49,408 nt of DNA from Lactobacillaceae bacterium (GTDB lineage: Bacteria; Bacillota; Bacilli; Lactobacillales; Lactobacillaceae), in assembly GCA_031289615.1 (NCBI GenBank), contig JAITPD010000005.1, positions 1-49,408 on the forward strand, written 5' to 3'. Shown here one piece after another: positions 8,665 through 17,525 of this stretch. A program made the translations under genes and the position numbers. The first letter of the stretch is position 1. Every line of letters starts with the position of its first letter. The notes below the pieces were generated by a model. The model saw only the letters and a list, made by a program, of their open reading frames with translations. It searched no databases and was not told the origin of the DNA.

Positions 8665-9648
8665 TTACAAAGATTGCGAGCTATGCAGATCATCAAAAAA
8701 TTCAATCCATGCTTCCATCTTCTTATTCATCGTAGTTGGGCGTTTATAACCTTTTTTAAGAAATTTAACAATGATTGTGAAGAGCGTTTGGTTATTAAGC
8801 AAATTTGCAATAGCCATGCTCATCCCAAAGAGGTCCCCATCTTGAACCAATATGCCGGTCTGACCATGTTTAATTAGTTTATGAGCAGTTTGTGAGTTAA
8901 AACTAACTGGTACTACCCCATTGACCTGACTTTTAGTGATCATTTCTTCACTTAACAATGTCTGCTCTGTTAGCAAGATCATACTATAATTTTGCATTGT
9001 TTCATTGGAAGGTCGGGCCGAAGCTTCATCATTACCAACAATGAGTCGAATTGATTTTTCAAAATGGTATCGTTGAATTAGTTGTTGAATAATATCAACG
9101 TCCTCTGTTGCAGGATTTCCATCCCAATAAAGATCTAACGTGACTGGCAAACCAAGTAGGCGCAACATTTCAATTACTTTAATAGCTTGTTCAGCTGCTA
9201 TTCGTGAGGTAATTACGGCTAATAAGTTAAATTGATTGTGCAAAATAAATGGATTGTATTCACTTTGCCCACCCGGTAGCACAAAAATTTGCTCTGAATT
9301 AAAATGATTTCGAATCAATGTGCGCTTAAGTTGTTTAGATGAAGCAATGATTCGAAAAACCCGATCGTAGTTCGCAATCAAAATCGGTAATGCTTCATGT
9401 ACGTCCTGCGCTCTTAAAATGAACACCTTCTTTTTAGTTGCCCGAATGTCCAACACTTTTTTATACTTAGTTGGCCCAGCAGCAATCACAACATCGTCTG
9501 TAGAGATGATGCGGTTTAGCTTTCGTAAATCAAGGTCTTTTTTTGAGCTCAGCATTTGCATCTGATCGCCATAGTCAGGAATCAGACTCATAAATTCAAA
9601 GAGTCGTTGGTCATAATCATTTAGCATCCGCTTAACAAAATAATTCAT
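8665..9648 (-). CDS. GT-B fold glycosyltransferase-like protein
   Basis: The protein has 327 residues with its start at the ATG at 9648, 6 nt after GGGGGAG. The C-terminal half carries the pattern of GT4-type glycosyltransferases: NGVVPVSFNSQTAHKLIKHG, then QTGILVQDGDLFGMSMAIANLL, resembling the donor-binding and following helix region. The N-terminal half is a weak Rossmann-like match. I cannot identify the substrate. Similar stand-alone proteins accompany surface-protein loci and may glycosylate surface proteins. Its position beside two regulators and the WxL operon fits that but does not prove it. There is no signal peptide, so it is likely cytoplasmic. Confidence 0.6.
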   Translation of the reverse strand: MNYFVKRMLNDYDQRLFEFMSLIPDYGDQMQMLSSKKDLDLRKLNRIISTDDVVIAAGPTKYKKVLDIRATKKKVFILRAQDVHEALPILIANYDRVFRIIASSKQLKRTLIRNHFNSEQIFVLPGGQSEYNPFILHNQFNLLAVITSRIAAEQAIKVIEMLRLLGLPVTLDLYWDGNPATEDVDIIQQLIQRYHFEKSIRLIVGNDEASARPSNETMQNYSMILLTEQTLLSEEMITKSQVNGVVPVSFNSQTAHKLIKHGQTGILVQDGDLFGMSMAIANLLNNQTLFTIIVKFLKKGYKRPTTMNKKMEAWIEFFDDLHSSQSL

Positions 9649-9682
9649 ATGTAGCTCCCCCAAAATGTTCAATTAGCAAAAT

Positions 9683-9697
9683 TGTTATACGGTAACA
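9683..9697. promoter_or_regulatory. LacI-type dyad upstream of the glycosyltransferase-like gene
   Basis: TGTTA-N5-TAACA with a CG near the centre lies 35 bp upstream of the start at 9648. It resembles the dyad at 11420-11435. It is a candidate operator for the LacI-family protein encoded at 7646-8581. Confidence 0.45.
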
Positions 9698-9772
9698 CAA
9701 ATTCTTATGCTATTGATACAATTAAACCACTTATTAATCATTAGTAAATGTGTTTTTTTTAATCCAACAAAC

Positions 9773-9801
9773 AAAAAAAGCTCACTTAGTTAAAGTAAGC
9801 T
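9773..9801 (-). terminator. Rho-independent terminator of the Mga-like gene
   Basis: On the minus strand AGCTTACTT and AAGTGAGCT pair, with one G-U, and are followed by TTTTTTT. It is 54 bp after the stop of the Mga-like regulator. Confidence 0.85.
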
Positions 9802-9854
9802 ATTTCAAAAACATAGATTAATTTTGGTAATCTGCACTTTAAAACTCGCTTAAA

Positions 9855-11345
9855 TCACTTGCGAATTTTTGCAAGTATGTGTGATTGAATAACCTCATAA
9901 ATGTAATTGATTTGATTTTCATTTGGCAAACTATCAAAAATCAAAGTGGTCATTTTATCCAAGCCGTTGAGCGGACGCGAGGTAATAATCACATCGTCAG
10001 TACTCATAACTTCTGTATGCACATTCACAAACCCAACAAAACGTGCAGAAATTTGGTCTTTTAAAATATAATCATTGCCAGAATTTTCTGGAAAGAAAAT
10101 ACCAACATTAACCTTAGGCAATATTTTAGGATCAATCACCGCCAAAAAAGCGCCAATATAATCATCCAGCAAATACAATTCAACTTGTTTAACTGAAATT
10201 TCCATTTCCTTGGCCATTTTATCCAAGATTATCATCATAAATTCACTCACAATTGGATACTTCACTTTATTGTCACCTAATGGACGTCTCTTATTAGAAC
10301 TGTGTAATGGACTATACAACAGGAAATTCATAATTGATCCATAGGTAATTGAGAAAAATCGTGAGCGAACATTTTGATCTAGCTCAATATCAAAAACATC
10401 TTTAAACGTATCCATCGCCATTGTTTGAAAATGAACAATTTTTTGATACATTACTGTGCCTTCCAAAAGATCGGCATTGGTCTCATTACTAACCAGCATA
10501 ATCAGACTCACCCACATGTACTGAACTTCTTGTGTAGTTTCATCTTCTGACATTTGCGGAAAAAATTCCTTAATCATATGTTTTAGTTCATACAAGTGCT
10601 TCCTACTTCGAATATTGATGAAATTAAAATCAAGTCGATATAACTCAACGTCCTCTAAATCAATGAAATGGTGATTTTGTAAACGTAAAATCCAAGTTGA
10701 AATCGCATTTAATAACATCTCTTTTTGATTGGTACCACCAAAGCCATCAAAATTTTCAAATGACTCGAAAATCATTTTATTCACATATCCATCACCAATC
10801 TTATTGACATTTAATAGACTGTTCATGCGCCATAAAAAATCAAATATTAGCAACCGAATGTTAATTTCATTCCCCGTTAGCTGCAAATTATGACTAATGC
10901 TGATGTCATAACATTGAAGTTCATTGCGGACCTTCTTGACCAAAATAGCTAATTCATTTTCAGAAAGATTTTGTTGCAGGCGAAATTTAACATTTCCGGG
11001 ATAAGTTTGCGTGGCTATTGCGTAAAGATACTTTGCCATATCAGAACGAGTAATGATTATATTTTTCAAAAGGCCAGGATTAACAATGGTCTCTCTGTTG
11101 ACATGAATAACTCGATCATTCCACTGAACATTAAAAGCCAAATGATCACTTGATAGTAAATCATGACCAAGTTGTTCTAACTGTTTCACTGTCCTTGTGA
11201 CGATATATGGTGACCAATTAAAATGGCGCTTAATCTGAACAAATGAAATACTGGTCGTCGTTGTATCGAAAATCAAATAATTATTAAGTTCAACAGCCTT
11301 TAAATCAGTATCGTTTAACATCCAATCAAAGTTACCAACCCACAT
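9855..11345 (-). CDS. Mga/AtxA-like virulence-type transcriptional regulator
   Basis: The protein has 496 residues. The ATG at 11345 is preferred over the GTG at 11354 because AAGGAAGTG lies 6 nt before the ATG. The architecture fits the Mga family: an N-terminal winged helix region (residues about 25-65, ISFVQIKRHFNWSPYIVTRT), a long helical PRD-like middle (about 80-390), and a C-terminal alpha/beta segment like PTS EIIB domains (about 405-490, VNVGIFFPENSGND and DVIITSRPLNG). Family members activate surface-protein genes. In enterococci an Mga-like regulator sits next to a WxL locus, so control of the cluster at 1-7363 is a reasonable inference. Low GC and a monocistronic layout with its own terminator are visible. 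Confidence 0.75.
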   Translation of the reverse strand: MWVGNFDWMLNDTDLKAVELNNYLIFDTTTTSISFVQIKRHFNWSPYIVTRTVKQLEQLGHDLLSSDHLAFNVQWNDRVIHVNRETIVNPGLLKNIIITRSDMAKYLYAIATQTYPGNVKFRLQQNLSENELAILVKKVRNELQCYDISISHNLQLTGNEINIRLLIFDFLWRMNSLLNVNKIGDGYVNKMIFESFENFDGFGGTNQKEMLLNAISTWILRLQNHHFIDLEDVELYRLDFNFINIRSRKHLYELKHMIKEFFPQMSEDETTQEVQYMWVSLIMLVSNETNADLLEGTVMYQKIVHFQTMAMDTFKDVFDIELDQNVRSRFFSITYGSIMNFLLYSPLHSSNKRRPLGDNKVKYPIVSEFMMIILDKMAKEMEISVKQVELYLLDDYIGAFLAVIDPKILPKVNVGIFFPENSGNDYILKDQISARFVGFVNVHTEVMSTDDVIITSRPLNGLDKMTTLIFDSLPNENQINYIYEVIQSHILAKIRK

Positions 11346-11419
11346 TAATTTCACTTCCTTACTATTTTTACAAACAATTCATTAAATTCATAATATATTA
11401 ATTTCTCAATCATTACATT

Positions 11420-11435
11420 ATGTTATCGATAACAT
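11420..11435. promoter_or_regulatory. Perfect 16-bp palindrome, LacI-type operator candidate
   Basis: ATGTTATCGATAACAT is perfectly symmetric around a central CG, the hallmark of LacI-family operators, and resembles the ATGTTA-N4-TAACAT operators of enteric gluconate repressors. It lies 75 bp upstream of the Mga-like gene, so its binding protein would probably control that regulator. Confidence 0.6.
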
Positions 11436-11545
11436 GTTTTTATTTTTGTAAGCAAGTCGAACTTTGTAGTTTGTTATTTTGATGATTATGGTAGTTTAGA
11501 CTAAGTTTTTAGGATTTATTTGATTGTATTCGTTTATGTAAAACA

Positions 11546-11578
11546 CAGAGTTGCATCTAAAAATTAGAATCGTCTCTG
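11546..11578 (-). terminator. Possible weak terminator after recA
   Basis: On the minus strand, CAGAG/CTCTG outer arms and TCTAA/TTAGA inner arms form an interrupted stem followed by TGTTTTAC. It lies 14 bp after the recA stop. The stem is weak. Confidence 0.4.
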
Positions 11579-11592
11579 CATCTTCAATTTTG

Positions 11593-12762
11593 TTATTCTT
11601 CAATATCTAGTTGAATGTCATCAACTTTTTTGTCTTCAGCTTCTGGCTCATTCGCATCAGATTCACTTGTTGCTTCAGCTGGCTCCGTACCTTCTTCAAG
11701 ATAAGCACTGCGTACGCGAGTGAAAATATCATCATAAGCAACTTTGTTTTCTGGATCATCTAGCCAACTCATAACATTGATTTTACCCTGCCCGATTTTT
11801 TCGCCATTATATGAGAACCATGAACCAGCCTTTTCAATAATATCCTTATCAACTGCTAAGTCAATCATTTCACCAGTCTTTGAAATTCCCTTACCAAACA
11901 TGATTTCTACTTCTACTTCACGGAAAGGTGCTGCAACTTTGTTCTTAACAACTTTAATCCGAGTTAGATTTCCAACTGACTTAACGTTTTCATCCTTATC
12001 TTTCTTAGCGGCATCAATTCCACCCTTACGACGAACATCCAAACGAACTGTTGAATAAAACTTCAATGCACGTCCACCTGGAGTTGTTTCAGGATTACCG
12101 AACATAATTCCAATCTTCTCACGAAGTTGGTTGATAAAGATCACAGTAGTCCCTGTTTTTAAAATGGCACCAGAAAGCTTACGCAAAGCTTGTGACATCA
12201 TTCGGGCCTGCAAACCAACAGTGGTGTCACCAATTTCTCCATCAATTTCAGCCTTAGGTGTCAAAGCAGCCACTGAATCGACGACAACTAAGTCAACTGC
12301 TGCAGATTGAATCAAAGCATCAGCAATGGCCAATCCTTGTTCACCAGTATCTGGTTGTGACAAAAGCAAATCATCAACCTGTACACCAAGAGCCTTAGCA
12401 TATTCAATATCCATCGCATTTTCGGCGTCAATATAGGCTACAATTCCGCCATTTGCTTGAGCTTCAGCGGCAGCATGCAATGCAAGAGTTGTCTTACCTG
12501 ATGATTCAGGACCATAAATTTCAATAATGCGGCCTTTAGGATACCCACCGATTCCAAGCGCAATATCAAGTTTTAACGAACCAGTTGAAGTTGACTCAAC
12601 CTTTGTCAGCTTTGAATCACCCATCTTCATAACTGCGCCCTTACCAAAAGCCTTTTCAATCTTCTTTAGCGCTTCCTTCAAGGCAGCATCACGTGCCTTA
12701 GGATCAGTAATTTTACTTTCAATTTTCTTATTAGGGTTAATATTTTTTCCTGAAGTTGCCAT
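11593..12762 (-). CDS. recA: Recombinase RecA
   Basis: The protein has 389 residues. I place the start at [10 protein letters not shown] (ATG at 12762), which has GGAG 10 nt upstream; an ATG five codons earlier lacks a site. RecA polymerises on single-stranded DNA, drives strand exchange and triggers LexA cleavage. Walker A GPESSGKT is at residues 84-91, with the family signature [11 protein letters not shown] further on. The C-terminus is acidic, as is usual. The segment usually read as IDAEHALD is IDAENAMD here. The order cinA-recA with pgsA, rodZ, ymfH and ymfF upstream matches the conserved Firmicutes arrangement. I did not see a clear LexA-type site in the short gap upstream, so it may be read from cinA or further upstream. 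Confidence 0.99.
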   Translation of the reverse strand: MATSGKNINPNKKIESKITDPKARDAALKEALKKIEKAFGKGAVMKMGDSKLTKVESTSTGSLKLDIALGIGGYPKGRIIEIYGPESSGKTTLALHAAAEAQANGGIVAYIDAENAMDIEYAKALGVQVDDLLLSQPDTGEQGLAIADALIQSAAVDLVVVDSVAALTPKAEIDGEIGDTTVGLQARMMSQALRKLSGAILKTGTTVIFINQLREKIGIMFGNPETTPGGRALKFYSTVRLDVRRKGGIDAAKKDKDENVKSVGNLTRIKVVKNKVAAPFREVEVEIMFGKGISKTGEMIDLAVDKDIIEKAGSWFSYNGEKIGQGKINVMSWLDDPENKVAYDDIFTRVRSAYLEEGTEPAEATSESDANEPEAEDKKVDDIQLDIEE

Positions 12763-12823
12763 TGATTTAATCTCCATTATTTTCTTGATAAATTAAGTAT
12801 AACCTAATTTTGTATTTTTGTAA

Positions 12824-13318
12824 CTAGTTTTGCTCAAAATATTTTTCTGGAGTTTTTAAAATTGCTCCAAGTAGTTCTGCTGCTGCCTCAACCGATTGTT
12901 TTCGAACAGCTTGACGGTCCCCACTAAAACTAAATTTTTGCGCATAGCTTCCCTCAATCCCATGTGCAATTCCAATATAAACCGTTCCCGCTGGTTGGCC
13001 TTCTAAACTATCAGGCCCAGCAACACCCGTAAAACTAACCGCCCAATCAGTCTTTAGGCGCCTTAAAGCTCCAAACGCCATCGCAAGCGCAACTTGTTTA
13101 GAGACGACCCCATACGTTTCAATTAATTGCTTAGGTACCCCAACTAACTCTGTTTTGGCCTCAGCAGCATACGTCACAAATGCGCCAGGAAAAACTGCTG
13201 AAATTCCAGATACTTCAGCTAAACTTGCAGCAAACAAGCCCGCCGTTAAACTCTCTGCAGACGTAATTGTCTGGCGTCGCTCAATTAAGCTTTCACCTAA
13301 TTCTTGAATTGTCATCAT
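12824..13318 (-). CDS. cinA: CinA C-terminal domain protein (nicotinamide-nucleotide amidase type)
   Basis: The protein has 164 residues with its start at the ATG at 13318, 6 nt after AGGAGG; the next ATG (13315) is equally possible. It contains only the CinA C-terminal domain: TSAESLTAGLFAASLAE at residues about 19-35, the GAFVTYA segment and the FTGVAGPD motif. The usual N-terminal MoaB-like half of the roughly 410-residue CinA found before recA in many Firmicutes is absent. There is no trace of it upstream, because pgsA ends within 101 bp. The stand-alone domain corresponds to the PncC-type enzyme that deamidates NMN. It is probably co-transcribed with recA, with a 61-bp gap. Confidence 0.93.
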   Translation of the reverse strand: MMTIQELGESLIERRQTITSAESLTAGLFAASLAEVSGISAVFPGAFVTYAAEAKTELVGVPKQLIETYGVVSKQVALAMAFGALRRLKTDWAVSFTGVAGPDSLEGQPAGTVYIGIAHGIEGSYAQKFSFSGDRQAVRKQSVEAAAELLGAILKTPEKYFEQN

Positions 13319-13378
13319 TTCATCCCTCCTTCTCAATTAAGAAGAACCAAAAACTTACCCAACTGTGAATAATTAAAT

Positions 13379-13411
13379 TAAAAAAGAGCCTCATTTTTAT
13401 TGTCAGCCCTT
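13379..13411 (-). terminator. Probable terminator of pgsA
   Basis: On the minus strand GGGCT pairs with AGGCTC using wobble pairs, and six T's follow. The stem is short (5-6 bp), so strength is uncertain. It lies 8 bp after the pgsA stop. Confidence 0.45.
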
Positions 13412-13418
13412 TTCTATT

Positions 13419-13991
13419 TTATTTGAAACCATCTGCAAAGACGAAACGCGCCTTCCAGAAATATTCAACGCCTGAATAAACTGTAAAGAAGACCGCAATC
13501 CAAATCATGATCTGTGCAAATGGAACGTGAATCAACGAGAAACCAAAATTGTGTAGCAAAAAGAAAATAATTGCCAACATTTGCGTCGTTGTCTTAATTT
13601 TACCAGGCATCGCTGCGGCCAACACGGTTCCATTGTTTTCAACAATCAATGTCCGTAGACCCGTCACAGCAAGTTCACGAATCACAACGACCGCAACCAT
13701 CCAGGCTGGAACCCAATTGAATTGGACAAAGAAAATTAAGGCCGTCATGACCAACAACTTATCAGCAAGTGGATCAGCAAATTTACCGAAATTTGTCACA
13801 AGATGTTGGCGACGAGCAATTTGTCCATCTGCTGTATCTGTCAACGAAGCAACGATAAAGATGATTGCCGCAACTAAATGCGTGATTGGTAATTGATTTC
13901 CGCCCCAAAGATCGACTGGTAACATCAACACAACCGCGAAGATTGGAATTAAAATAATCCGAAAAATGGTTAATTGGTTTGGTAAATTCAT
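13419..13991 (-). CDS. pgsA: CDP-diacylglycerol--glycerol-3-phosphate 3-phosphatidyltransferase
   Basis: The protein has 190 residues and starts at MNLPNQLTIFR (ATG at 13991) with AGGAAGT 6 nt upstream. It makes phosphatidylglycerol phosphate, the precursor of phosphatidylglycerol and cardiolipin, in the membrane. The CDP-alcohol phosphotransferase signature is complete: D55-G56-x2-A59-R60-x8-G69-x3-D73-x3-D77. About five hydrophobic segments are visible. It follows rodZ closely, as in Bacillus. The same window holds cardiolipin synthase (17526-18986), which uses its pathway's product. Confidence 0.97.
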   Translation of the reverse strand: MNLPNQLTIFRIILIPIFAVVLMLPVDLWGGNQLPITHLVAAIIFIVASLTDTADGQIARRQHLVTNFGKFADPLADKLLVMTALIFFVQFNWVPAWMVAVVVIRELAVTGLRTLIVENNGTVLAAAMPGKIKTTTQMLAIIFFLLHNFGFSLIHVPFAQIMIWIAVFFTVYSGVEYFWKARFVFADGFK

Positions 13992-14013
13992 TATTAACTT
14001 CCTAGTTCTAACT

Positions 14014-14907
14014 TTACTTTTGTGAAATGTTGAAGATTGCACTCCAAACTAAGCTGGCATTGTTGATTGGTGCATCAACCCCGTTAAACTTAAATGTTAA
14101 ATTATTAGCATTTCCAGTTTGCACAGTGACGCTTGTAATGTCATTTGCTATGTCAATATCGTGCGTTTCGTTGGCTTGAATCGTTCCAGAATACAAAATT
14201 GCTCCGGTGTTTGACTTAACTTGGGTCCAAGATGCACCGCTTCCAGTGATTGACAATTTGCGGGCGTCATTAGCTGGTACCTTCACATCTAACGTTGATT
14301 GGTTACCGGAAATTGTTGGTGCTGCAACTTCTGTCTTTGGTGCTTCAGATGAGCTTGAAGAACTCTTTTCTTTAGCAGAAGAAGACTTTTTGGCAGAACT
14401 AACACTTGATGAAGACTTAGAAACTTGTGAAGATCCTACTGAAACCGTGGAATCATCTGCATTTTCATGCGTTGTCTTACCTGCATAATTAGCAACTACC
14501 GCCCAAACAGCAACGACAACTAGAGCTGCAGCGATGGCTAAAATCACCTTAGGCAAAACTGCACGGGTCTTTTCAATTGTAGTTTCTTCCGTACGGTGCA
14601 TTCCTGCTCGGGTCACATTGTCCGCGTCCACCCGTGATTTATCCAAATCAGGTGCAACAGTGGGCTCCTTAATTTCATGGGTGTCTAACAACGATTCTGC
14701 GTCTAACCCAACCGTTGCAGCGTATTGTCTTGTGAATGCACGCTCATAAAAACTCCCGGGCAATTGATCAAATTGATCGTTCTCAATTGCTTGGAGATAT
14801 CGTTTTTGAATTTTTGTTTGCGCTTGAATATCGTCAAGCGTTAAACCCTTTGCGATCCGCGCTGTTTGTAATTCTTGACCGATTCCACGTCGTTGCTCTT
14901 CTGCCAT
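14014..14907 (-). CDS. rodZ: RodZ-like cell-shape protein (YmfM family)
   Basis: The protein has 297 residues, starting at MAEEQRRGIG (ATG at 14907); AAGGA lies about 10 nt upstream. The N-terminal helix-turn-helix of the RodZ type is clear (IGQELQTARIAKGLTLDDIQ, then QKRYLQAIENDQFDQLPG). A membrane segment is at about 125-145 (VILAIAAALVVVAVWAVVA), a Ser/Lys-rich linker at about 165-190, and a C-terminal beta domain of the DUF4115 type (WTQVKSNTGAILYSGTI). In rod-shaped bacteria it links MreB to the membrane. Its place just before pgsA is the conserved ymfM position. The serine stretch is low complexity. Confidence 0.93.
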   Translation of the reverse strand: MAEEQRRGIGQELQTARIAKGLTLDDIQAQTKIQKRYLQAIENDQFDQLPGSFYERAFTRQYAATVGLDAESLLDTHEIKEPTVAPDLDKSRVDADNVTRAGMHRTEETTIEKTRAVLPKVILAIAAALVVVAVWAVVANYAGKTTHENADDSTVSVGSSQVSKSSSSVSSAKKSSSAKEKSSSSSSEAPKTEVAAPTISGNQSTLDVKVPANDARKLSITGSGASWTQVKSNTGAILYSGTIQANETHDIDIANDITSVTVQTGNANNLTFKFNGVDAPINNASLVWSAIFNISQK

Positions 14908-14961
14908 TCTATTCAATTCCTTAATTAAATAATATTTATATTTAATTTTACCATATAAACA

Positions 14962-16236
14962 TTAATTTGGACGGGCAATTACGCTTGCAACTGGACTAGT
15001 TTTGACCGTTTTTAAAATTGCCAGCGTCTCGACTTGTGACAAATTCTGCAAAATCGTAATCTCGTCACTCAACATAGCTCCACCAAAAGTCTGTCCTTCA
15101 AAACGAGTCACGATTTCTTCAAGTGAATTTAGCTTATTGATCAGGCGACCCAATGCATCTTTTTTCACTAATTCAAATGCGTCGCTCAATTCGACAAACC
15201 GTGCTGTTATTTGGTTTAACTCTGCTGAAACCACTTCAATTAAGTGCTCAGGCTCTGGCGTCTCGCTGATCAGATTGACAAATGCAAATCCACGTTCCCA
15301 ATCAAATTCAACACTAAAACTATCGTCAATTAATCCTTCGTCATACCATTCCATGTAAACTGGTGAAAATTCGCTAAATACCAAATCCATAACTAGCGAC
15401 AAGGCACTAGCTTGCTTAATTGCATCGATTCCAGTTGGCACCACTTGGTTTTCAAAAAAGCGTTGTCCAATGGCCACTTTATTTCTGATTGTCTCTAAAT
15501 CAATTTCAAGTGGTTCGACTTCGACAGGCTGTAACGGCATTTGAACAAATTCGGCCACTTTATCTGCACTAGATTGTTGCGTAAAAGCATCCTTCACAAT
15601 GTCGCGAACTTCAAGTGCATCAAAGGCTCCCGCAATTACGACATCCATTTTCTTAGGTTGATAATTCAGGTCAAAAGCGTGTTGTAATACTACTGAATTA
15701 ATTGATTCGACACTTTCAACTGTCCCCGCAATATCTTCTGCTAGCGGATCACCCGGATATAGACGTGCCATAATTGCCCGATACAAGCGTGAAGCCGGAT
15801 CGTCTTGGTACATATCAATTTCTTGCCCAATAATTTTAGCTTCTTTAGTAATTTCGGTCTCATCAAAATAAGGGGTTTGCGTGAAATTCAGCAACTCCTT
15901 TAGCCCAGCATACTGATAACCTTGCGATGTGACAAAATAACTAGTTCTCGTTTGCGACGTGAAAGCATTTGAATTATCACCTAATTCGCTCAACTTGGTA
16001 AAGGCATCATAACCTGGCTGTGCAAACATTTTGTGTTCTAAAAAATGCGCTAATCCGGCTGGCTGCACGACTTGTTGGCCATCTTGAAGGTAAACTTGAT
16101 CACGAGCACCAAAATCAACTGTCACCATTGCAACGAGCTGATGAAATTCAGGACGCGGAACGAGATGCAGGCTTAACCCGTTTGGCAAAGTTTCATGACC
16201 AACGACCGGCATAAAATGATTTGTTAAATTCTTCAT
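14962..16236 (-). CDS. ymfH: M16-family peptidase YmfH (intact zinc site)
   Basis: The protein has 424 residues and belongs to the insulinase/pitrilysin family. The inverted zinc motif HxxEH is intact: H64-F-L-E67-H68 in GLAHFLEHKMF, and the distal Glu lies in GQEIDMYQDDP. It overlaps the end of ymfF by 4 nt (ATGA), so the two are translationally coupled. Pairs with one active and one inactive M16 subunit often act as heterodimers. The substrate is not known from the sequence. Confidence 0.93.
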   Translation of the reverse strand: MKNLTNHFMPVVGHETLPNGLSLHLVPRPEFHQLVAMVTVDFGARDQVYLQDGQQVVQPAGLAHFLEHKMFAQPGYDAFTKLSELGDNSNAFTSQTRTSYFVTSQGYQYAGLKELLNFTQTPYFDETEITKEAKIIGQEIDMYQDDPASRLYRAIMARLYPGDPLAEDIAGTVESVESINSVVLQHAFDLNYQPKKMDVVIAGAFDALEVRDIVKDAFTQQSSADKVAEFVQMPLQPVEVEPLEIDLETIRNKVAIGQRFFENQVVPTGIDAIKQASALSLVMDLVFSEFSPVYMEWYDEGLIDDSFSVEFDWERGFAFVNLISETPEPEHLIEVVSAELNQITARFVELSDAFELVKKDALGRLINKLNSLEEIVTRFEGQTFGGAMLSDEITILQNLSQVETLAILKTVKTSPVASVIARPN

Positions 16237-17489
16237 TCGTGCCCACCTTCCGTTAAGTCCAAATCAACTTGCAACACCAATGCATTGGCAACTGTGCGTA
16301 AATCTTCAGCTGTGACAGCATTCACTTGTTGCACCCATTCTGGATCGGTCATAAAAATTTGCGTTAATTGTTGCGTTAAAATGCGTTCAATGATATTTCC
16401 TGGCTTGTCTAAGGAAACAACGAAATCGTTAATCATCAGCCGTTTAATCATTGCAAGCTCGGTCTCACTAATCAAATGATCTTGCAGATCCGCCAACTGT
16501 TCAGCAATCAGAGCTCGAGTCTGCGCCAAGTCAGCAGTTTCAAGCCCTGCTGAGACCAGCATTAAACTGGTAAATGGATTGTAATCAGAGTAAATCGAAT
16601 ACGAAAGGCCGGCTTTTTCGCGCACATTTAAGAAAAGCCGTGATACACCTAATCCGCCAAAGAGTGCATTAAAAACATATCCTGCAAATCTTTGTTCATG
16701 TGTAATTTTTAACGTGTAACCCAAAACCAAGCGCGCCTGTGTGACATTTTCAACAAGCGAAAGTTTTTTCACCGGCCGATTTTCGCGCTCAAAATATGGA
16801 TTACCGCTGACTGCTCGAGCTTTAAAATCAAATTGTCGTGCCAATTGAATGACCTGCTCTTCGTCAATGGCACCCTGTACCACAATATCAATGCGGTCAT
16901 TGTCCAACGCTTCACTAAGAGCCTGCCATGCTGACAACGGGCTAACTGATTCAACCTGTTGTTCTGTTCCAAACCCTGGTGTTGCAAGAATTGAAGAACC
17001 AAAGAATTGGTCAATCGCCCGCCGAGTAGCTTGATATTCACGATCTTCCAACAACCCCGCCATCTCATCTAATGCCATTTCTTTTTGCCGGGTAAAAACC
17101 GTCACATCAAAGCCTTGTTCTGCGTTTCCAAATGGCTTTGTCAAAACAGAGTGCAAGAAATTAAACCCATCAGCCAACAAACTCTGGGTATCATTTGCAA
17201 AAAGGTCATTCACTAGCTCGAGACTGAACCGCAAGCTATGCATGGCGCCGACATTTAAAACATCTGCACTAAAATTAGCACCGTACATCTCGCTTAAAAC
17301 TTGAGCCATCTTGGTTTGACTGGGATAATCTTGCGAGGCTGTTTCTGCCATATTGCTCGCCAAAAAACGTCCAGCCAAATCTGCTGTACTCTTTGAACGT
17401 GAAAAATTAATTAAGATTTGAGTGGTTGCAAATTGTTGCGTTGGAACCACGTGTAGGTAAACACCTTCATTAAGCGTAATATTTTTCAA
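16233..17489 (-). CDS. ymfF: M16-family peptidase-like subunit YmfF (inactive zinc site)
   Basis: The protein has 418 residues and starts at a TTG (17489) with GGGGA about 6 nt upstream. The M16 fold is recognisable (ATQILINFSRS at the N-terminus, RLVLGYTLK and the LFGGLGVSRLFLNVREKAGL region later). The expected HxxEH is replaced by RFLASNMAE, so it cannot bind zinc in the usual way. It most likely forms a heterodimer with YmfH encoded immediately downstream. The pair upstream of rodZ-pgsA-cinA-recA follows the Bacillus order, with intermediate genes missing. Confidence 0.92.
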   Translation of the reverse strand: MKNITLNEGVYLHVVPTQQFATTQILINFSRSKSTADLAGRFLASNMAETASQDYPSQTKMAQVLSEMYGANFSADVLNVGAMHSLRFSLELVNDLFANDTQSLLADGFNFLHSVLTKPFGNAEQGFDVTVFTRQKEMALDEMAGLLEDREYQATRRAIDQFFGSSILATPGFGTEQQVESVSPLSAWQALSEALDNDRIDIVVQGAIDEEQVIQLARQFDFKARAVSGNPYFERENRPVKKLSLVENVTQARLVLGYTLKITHEQRFAGYVFNALFGGLGVSRLFLNVREKAGLSYSIYSDYNPFTSLMLVSAGLETADLAQTRALIAEQLADLQDHLISETELAMIKRLMINDFVVSLDKPGNIIERILTQQLTQIFMTDPEWVQQVNAVTAEDLRTVANALVLQVDLDLTEGGHE

Positions 17490-17525
17490 TTAAATCCCCA
17501 ATTCTTGATGGCTTATTTTCATTAA

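Noticed and set aside
16769..17068. Minus-strand ORF of 99 codons within ymfF
   Set aside because: Out-of-frame shadow of ymfF with no start signal.
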